Positions 58,279 through 64,000 of a stretch of 64,000 bases of DNA are shown here, one piece after another (positions within the stretch are counted from its first letter, which is position 1; every line of letters starts with the position of its first letter). Source of the DNA: Lepraria neglecta (lineage: Eukaryota > Ascomycota > Lecanoromycetes > Lecanorales > Stereocaulaceae); NCBI GenBank assembly GCA_033220425.1, contig CM065650.1, positions 4,526,001 to 4,590,000 on the forward strand. Direction: 5' to 3'. The position numbers were made by a program, and so were the translations under genes. The notes beneath the pieces were generated by a model. It ran no database searches and had not been told where the DNA came from. It saw nothing but the letters and a program-made list of their open reading frames with translations.

Positions 58279-58785
58279 GTGGGATTGTAAAAGGGGTTTC
58301 GGACTTCGTGTATCATAATCTTGATCGGCGTTCTTGAGGAGTAATGCCCCTGGACAGTGACTGGCGCTTGGGGAATAGCAGCGTCGCTGGTATCTGCGGT
58401 TTGGGCTGTTAGTACTTACGCAAGTACATTTCTACTTATCTACATAATTGAGTATGCAATGCCAGAACAGCGTTGACCAGAAAACGCCTCTCAAACCCGG
58501 AAATTGCCCGCTCCGCATAGAGATAAATAAAGAGACACCTCTCTGATATGGTACTCGTTTATGGTTAAAGGCCAGACAAACGTCGAAAACATAAGATCTT
58601 TAACCAAAATTAGGCACGTGATTGATGGGTCGGAGATACCTCCGCCAGCACGTAATTGGTCCGCTTACCTGCAGTGTCGATGTTTAGAGCTCTGACTCGA
58701 GCTTCGACATTCCTCTTAACTCGGGGTGATATCCCAAATATCTACGCAGACATCTCTGGATAGCCCCCTTTCTCAGAACAGTGCC
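58279..58785. other. SAS4 3' flank and GlnRS promoter
   Basis: About 510 bp without coding sequence. Confidence 0.4.
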
Positions 58786-60952
58786 ATGGATGATAATCCT
58801 TCCAAAGCTGCGGAAATGCTTCCAGAACCCGACAAACAAGAGCTACCAGAGCGGAGCAAGCCCTCCAAACCCAAGAAAGAGAAGGCTACTAAACCTGCAA
58901 AGGCCCCCAAAGGACCAATGCCTCCCAAAACGAAGCGCGAAGCTGCCCCTGCGCCTAATGACTCAGACTCCATGTTCAAGGTCGGATTTCTGGCAGACGT
59001 CCACCAAGAACGACCATCAGCAAGGGTAGTTACCCGGTTCCCTCCAGAACCGAATGGCTATTTACACATCGGACACTCCAAAGCCATTGCAATCAACTTC
59101 GGATTTGCAAGATACCATAGTGGGGACTGCTATCTACGCTTTGACGACACGAATCCCGCCGGTGAGAAGAAGGAATTTGACGATTCGATCGAGGAAACCG
59201 TCAGATGGCTGGGGTTCACGCCCAAGAGAATTACTCATTCTAGTGACAATTTCGATCGACTCTACGAATTGGCGGAGGTTCTGATCGAAAAGGACGGGGC
59301 ATATGTGTGTCACTGCAACAGTGAGTTACTACGATGTTTGAGCTAATGCCCGGCTAATCTGTTGTACAGAGGCTGAGATCGTTGATCAAAGAGGTGGCGG
59401 GGACGGCAAGAAGCCTCGTTATGCATGTCCACATCGGAACCGACCCATATCGGAAAGCTTAACAGAATTCAGGGCAATGCGTGATGGCAAATACAAGCCA
59501 AATGAGGCGGCTCTGCGGATGAAGCAAAACCTCGAGGACGGAAATCCACAAATGTGGGATCTCTTCGCATACCGGATACCTAGAAAGAAGGAAGAGGAAG
59601 CAGATGAAGTACCCGAAGAGGGCAAGGAAGATATAAAAGACGAGGAAGACGGCAAGGACGAGCAACTCGCACCACACCATTACCGGACGGGGGACAAGTG
59701 GAAGATATATCCTACCTACGACTTTACACATTGTCTCTGCGATAGCTTTGAGGGGATCACACATTCGCTATGCACTGTGGAATTTGAGCTCTCACGAGTA
59801 TCTTATGAGTGGCTGAACAACAAATTGGTAGATCATAAACCAATGCAAAGAGAGTAAGTACCCTCACTTCCCTTTCATAGCCTACCGCTCTGACACAGCT
59901 GCGAAGATACGGCCGGTTAAGCATGGGTGGCACCGTGCTCTCCAAGCGCAAGATCCAAAAGCTCGTCCAAGACAAATACGTACGAAGCTGGGATGACCCT
60001 CGTCTCTACACATTACCAGCACTTCGTCGGCGTGGTATACCTCCTGGAGCGATTCTCTCTTTCGTCAACGAACTCGGTGTCACCAAAGCTACTTCTAACA
60101 TCGAGATCAAACGATTTGAGACCTCTGTGCGCCGCTATCTTGAAATGACAGTCCCCCGACTCATGCTCGTCCTCGATCCGATCAAGGTTATAATCGATGA
60201 TTTGCCAGATGATCATCTAGAGATTCTAGATTTACCGTTTTCAAAAGATCCTGCCTACGGAGTTCATACTGTCCCCTTCACCAAAACCGTTTACATAGAG
60301 CGAAGTGACTTCCGAGAAGTCGACTCGCCAGATTACTTCCGCATGGCCCCCGGAAAACCTGTGGGCCTGATGAAAGTCCCCTACCCAATCACGGCGACCA
60401 CTTTCGAGAAGGACCCAGAATCAGGAAAGGTTACAGTCGTACACGCTAGGTATGAGAGGCCAGCAGATGGTGAGAAGCCAATAAAACCGAAGAGGCACGT
60501 TTTCACTCCAATATTAAAATCCTATTTGCATGGGAAAAGCGCCAATAGCCTACTAACATTATTTCAGTTTCATCCACTGGGTCTCATCCTCCCCGTCCCA
60601 CAACAGTCCCATAACAGCCGAAGTCCGTATCATAAACCCCCTCTTCAAATCCGACAACCCGGCCGCGCACCCCTCCGGCTTCCTAGCAGACATCAACCCC
60701 AACTCCGAGGAAATCTTCCCAAATGCCATGATCGAGACAGGCTTCGAGGAAATCAGACGTAGAGCTCCCTGGCCAGCTGAGGCGGGCGAGAAAGGGAGTG
60801 ATAGTGAGGGGGTCGCCGCGGGTCCAGAGACGGTCAGGTTCCAAGGCATGCGGATGGGCTACTTTTGCGTTGATAAGGATAGTTCGGCGGGGGTGGAGAA
60901 GGTCGTGCTGAATCGGATTGTGAGTTTGAAGGAGGATACGGGGAAGGACTGA
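58786..60952 (+). CDS. GLN4: cytosolic glutaminyl-tRNA synthetase
   Basis: Four exons (58786-59320, 59370-59853, 59907-60494, 60568-60952) give 663 residues with phases closing. The N-terminal 65 residues are Lys/Pro/Ala-rich ([16 protein letters not shown]) and precede the class I core: [20 protein letters not shown] with the HIGH motif, [20 protein letters not shown], then [14 protein letters not shown] with the KMSKS-like motif, and the beta-barrel anticodon-binding part (GLMKVPYPI, then [12 protein letters not shown]). The predicted start lacks the large N-terminal YqeY-like domain of yeast Gln4. The open frame extends upstream only through a GTG. Intron 3 uses a GC donor. Confidence 0.93.
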
Positions 60953-61540
60953 ATGTGTCCTCCGTTTGGCATGAGATGACAGAGCTACATGAGATACCCT
61001 GATGCATGCATGCATAATGAAAATAGACAGCAGGTGCGTCAGATAGAGCAATGCAACCAGCTACCCTACAATGCTTCTTGTATACATCACTCGAATTGAC
61101 TCCGGGCAGTCCCCTGAGCTATTGACCTCAGAAAGATGGAATACCCAATTTCTTGATCACTCTTGAAACGACTTGGTGTCGATATTATCACACTGTGAGG
61201 GACGTCAGGCTAGTATTTTCAATAATTCTCTGCCTTTGCGGTTGATGGCGTCCTTATATTTCGGAGTGTTGGGCTACATTCTGGCCAAATTGAGCTCTGC
61301 TGGAGGCTAGAAGGTCTAATCACTAGCAGCTTATGTAGAATTGCAGCTAGGGATATTGGAGTACAAAGTCTAGTAAAAGCCTGAATCTATAAGTCTCGAA
61401 TAGCTGTGTTAAGTGATGAGTTATCGTGAAACACGGCGAATACATAGGCAATGAGTGGTTTAAAGGGGACTGCCAGGGGGACTGCCCCAGTCAAATCGTA
61501 CGTCAATGCTACACTCTCCTAAAATATATACCCATCTTCA
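60953..61540. other. convergent 3' flanks, no gene
   Basis: About 590 bp between GlnRS and the minus-strand SDR. No coding region or repeat recognised. Confidence 0.4.
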
Positions 61541-62550
61541 TCAAAGCCTCGCCTTCCCCTTCCTCAATTTACTACTATCAACCATCCTCCCCTCATCCTC
61601 CTGCTCCTCAACCTCAAGAGTCGGAAACACTTTGGGCATAATCCTCCTCGGCCTCGCCCCCTCAACAACCGAGTATTTGCCAAAATCCGTGATACCACAC
61701 TCCCGCCTCAAGAAATCCTCATCCAAATCCAATAACCCATTAACAACCTTCGTCTCCGCTCTCAGCATCGCAAGCACCGCATCACTGAAAATGCTCGCCT
61801 TCCTTAAATCCTTCCCCTCAGCTGGATCTCGGGCGGTGATCTGCGCCGTAGCAGCACTCTCAATAGCAGTAGCAGGCCATATACTCGTCACCGCCATCCC
61901 CTCCTTCTCCTCCCTCTCAAAATCCATAGCCAACCCCTTCGTCAGCACACTCATCCCCACTTTTCCCATCGCATACGCCGTCTTACCTCTAAAAAATCTC
62001 GAATAAATCGGCGGGCTCACTACTATTATCCTCCCCTTCCACCCCTGTGCTTCAAAATGCGGTAAACAAGCCTGCACACATCCGTACAACCCCTCAGGAT
62101 TAATTTTCTGCATCAACTGAAACCGTTTCATAGGCGTCTTCTCCACGCTCGCCCACCAGATTGCCCCCGAATTATACACCAGCACGTCTATACGTCCATG
62201 GATCTTTATTGTCTCGTCAACTAAGCGCTGGATGCTCGAGGGGTCTCGGGTATCGACTGCAATGGGCGTGGCTTCGCGGCCGGAGTCGGTGATTTCGCGG
62301 GCTACGGTGTTGATTGTTGAGGAGGGGGAGTTGGGGTCCGGGGGGAAGGGAGTACAGAGGGTGGCGTCGGAGGTGGTTTTGGCGGAGACGATGACTGCGG
62401 TGGATGGTCAGATATTGGGAGATGTAGGGATCAGTTGGGGAAAAATGGGAGGGCACCTATATAGTTGTTATTTGCTAGGTCGATTGCTATCTGGCGGCCA
62501 ATTCCTCGGGATGCTCCTACGACTAGGGCTACCTGCTTTTGGGGAGTCAT
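61541..62550 (-). CDS. short-chain dehydrogenase (HSDL2-like)
   Basis: Two exons, 62550-62457 and 62394-61541, join over a 62-nt intron (GTGCCC, CTGACC, GCAG) into 315 residues. The N-terminus reads MTPQKQVALVVGASRGIGRQ with the cofactor-binding GASRGIG. VLVYNSGAIWW is the NNAG-equivalent, and VVSPPIYSRFFRGKTAYAMG followed by K supplies the Tyr-x-x-x-Lys of the catalytic site near residue 170. A segment EKTPMKRFQLMQKIN matches hydroxysteroid-dehydrogenase-like 2 proteins. It lacks the SCP2 domain of the animal protein. Peroxisomal or mitochondrial placement is possible, but no clear signal is visible (C-terminus KGKARL). The substrate is unknown. Confidence 0.85.
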
Positions 62551-62882
62551 GTTTGATGTCCGAGAGGCTTGTGAGGGAGTTGGTAGAGCTCAATTGGTCA
62601 CGTTTGATATGGTCGTGAGGATTCTATTATCGAACATGAGCTGCACTGGAAGCTTGCTGGTCGCGCGAATCTCTTAAGGCGGCTGTCATAGTATGTTTCT
62701 GTATCTTGAGAGGCTTCTCATCAGGTGAGGCAGCCTCGAGGTGCTCAAATGCGAAGGAGCAGTTCATCCTCGGTCGTGGTGCAGCTTGATTACTCTTCCC
62801 GAGGCAGAGGCATGGGATGCGGGGAGCTTGCGGGGAGCTTGGGCGCCTCCATAGGCTAGCTTGACCTAGTGTCCGGCCGATA
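62551..62882. other. SDR promoter
   Basis: About 330 bp upstream of the SDR start. It ends with TA 62881-62882, the left target duplication of the second MITE. Confidence 0.4.
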
Positions 62883-63097
62883 GAAGGGTTCACCCCTCAA
62901 GTAAGCAACCCCCCAAAGTAAGCAGGACCCTAAAGAGTGCCCTAGCGCTGGTCGTCGAGGCGACACGGATCAGCCCCAAAACTTGCCATTGTGGTCATTT
63001 TAGGGACCAATCCAGCCTGCCTAATCTACCCGCTCTAGGGCGCTTCTTAGGGCGGTGCTTACTCGGGGGGTCTGCTTACTTAAAGGGTGAACCCTTC
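62883..63097. mobile_element. 215-bp MITE with TA target duplication
   Basis: Inverted repeats of about 57 bp (62883-62939 and 63041-63097, several mismatches) flank a core of about 100 bp. The left end starts GAAGGGTTCACCCCTCAAGT. TA at 62881-62882 and 63098-63099 is the target duplication. AAGTAAGCA occurs at positions 17-25 and 34-42 from the tip, again 17 bp apart. No coding capacity. The arm mismatches suggest it is older than the MITE at 29918, or a longer-lived family. Confidence 0.82.
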
Positions 63098-63291
63098 TAG
63101 TTGAGGCTGGTCTGACCCCGATGTCTAGGCAACGTTGGAGGCGTTAATAATGGAGTTAGGAGATGCCACTGTGGGCAGTCATCAATTTACTATTCCTCAC
63201 CTATAAATGCATGAAAATGCTATGAGGATCTGCAGCGTAGCAAGAATCCGACTTTTGTAAAGCAGTTAGCACCATTTTGAAGTTCATGCGT

Positions 63292-64000
63292 CTACTTCCC
63301 CCCGTCCGCAACTGCATCAGCATTCTTCCCATTCTCAATGTCAACCCTGGCCTCCATGCGCCTCTTCGGAAGTACTTGTCCAAGAATGACCTGCTTAACC
63401 GCTGTCTCCTTATCAAGCTCATCAGGCGGATTACCCAGCCAGTCGATCTTCGCTAGCCTGTCCTCGGCATCCTTTAAGTTGAAGCGTCTCAAGAAATTGA
63501 TGACGGCTCTGTGAGCGCTGTCGAGCGCTCCTACGATCCAGCCGTGGTGGGCACTCACGGCTTCGCCGACGAAGTGGAAGCGACTGTCTGCTGTGGGGCA
63601 GATGAGAGCGCTGTAAAGGTTGGAGAATTGGCCGGGGCCGAATTTCCCATATGCGCCTGTGGTGTATTAGAGAATATCAAAGGGATTGGTGAGCTGTCCT
63701 TACCTGAGGAGTATTCGTGATTGTGCCAATCAAAGGCCTAGAGAGCATTGTGAGCGATGATAGCGACGAATTGGTCAAAGCTACTCACATGGTGCTTGAT
63801 ATAAGATTGCTCGATCTCTTGATGCAATTTGTCAAAGGTCATGTCTTTGTCGAAGACTTTAGCGTTTTCCAGATGCAGCCAAGTGAGGTTGTTGAGAAGC
63901 ATCTGCCTCAACTCAGTTTCTTTCTTCCAATCTCCCTTGATCAATGAACCCATGCGAGCGGCATCTTGCGCCCACTATTTTAGTTAGCTTGATACGTGTG
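63292..64000 (-). CDS. placeholder
   Basis: placeholder. Confidence 0.

Overview
The window looks like nuclear DNA of a filamentous ascomycete (Pezizomycotina). Most intact genes carry several short GT-AG introns of about 45-75 nt with CTRAC-type branch sites. The gene set is fungal: RSC4, SAS4, YPT35, an Ssb-type Hsp70, a DUF7707-like GPI protein and an FHA-kinase. Some repeats carry TA target duplications. I cannot place the class from sequence alone. Coding calls rest on reading frames that close exactly after splicing and on family motifs read by eye. No database search was possible.

Left part, about 1-34 kb, is mixed. Intact genes are an amidohydrolase, a ChaC-type gamma-glutamylcyclotransferase, a small nuclear-type protein, TAF2, an FHA-domain kinase with a divergent small basic protein, and a GT31-like glycosyltransferase. 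Between them lie many decayed host genes: an F-box protein, an extended SDR, a chitinase-like surface protein, a metallopeptidase-like protein, a RasGEF piece, a broken 2EXR-like gene, an ABM-like gene and a TPR fragment. Also here are a 1.8-kb Fot1/pogo-type DNA transposon, a 287-bp MITE, an LTR-like fossil and short palindromic repeats.

Right part, about 35-64 kb, is gene-dense and conservative. It holds a DsbA-like protein, CKS1, RSC4, Ssb Hsp70, mitochondrial ribosome recycling factor, a mitochondrial-type Gly/Arg-rich protein, an 809-residue single-exon orphan, a multi-pass membrane protein, CDC26, a DUF7707-like GPI protein, YPT35, SAS4, glutaminyl-tRNA synthetase, an HSDL2-like SDR and the 3' end of a flavin amine oxidase. 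Most serve basic functions: transcription and chromatin (TAF2, RSC4, SAS4), cell cycle (CKS1, CDC26) and translation (Ssb, RRF, GlnRS). They form no single pathway.

Two items stand out. First, two MITEs more than 30 kb apart share one terminal design: TA duplication, GAAG ends, and a 9-10-bp motif repeated at 17-bp spacing inside each inverted repeat. Second, an FHA-kinase gene is followed directly, in an offset frame, by an IFI6/IFI27-like Gly/Ala-rich membrane domain.
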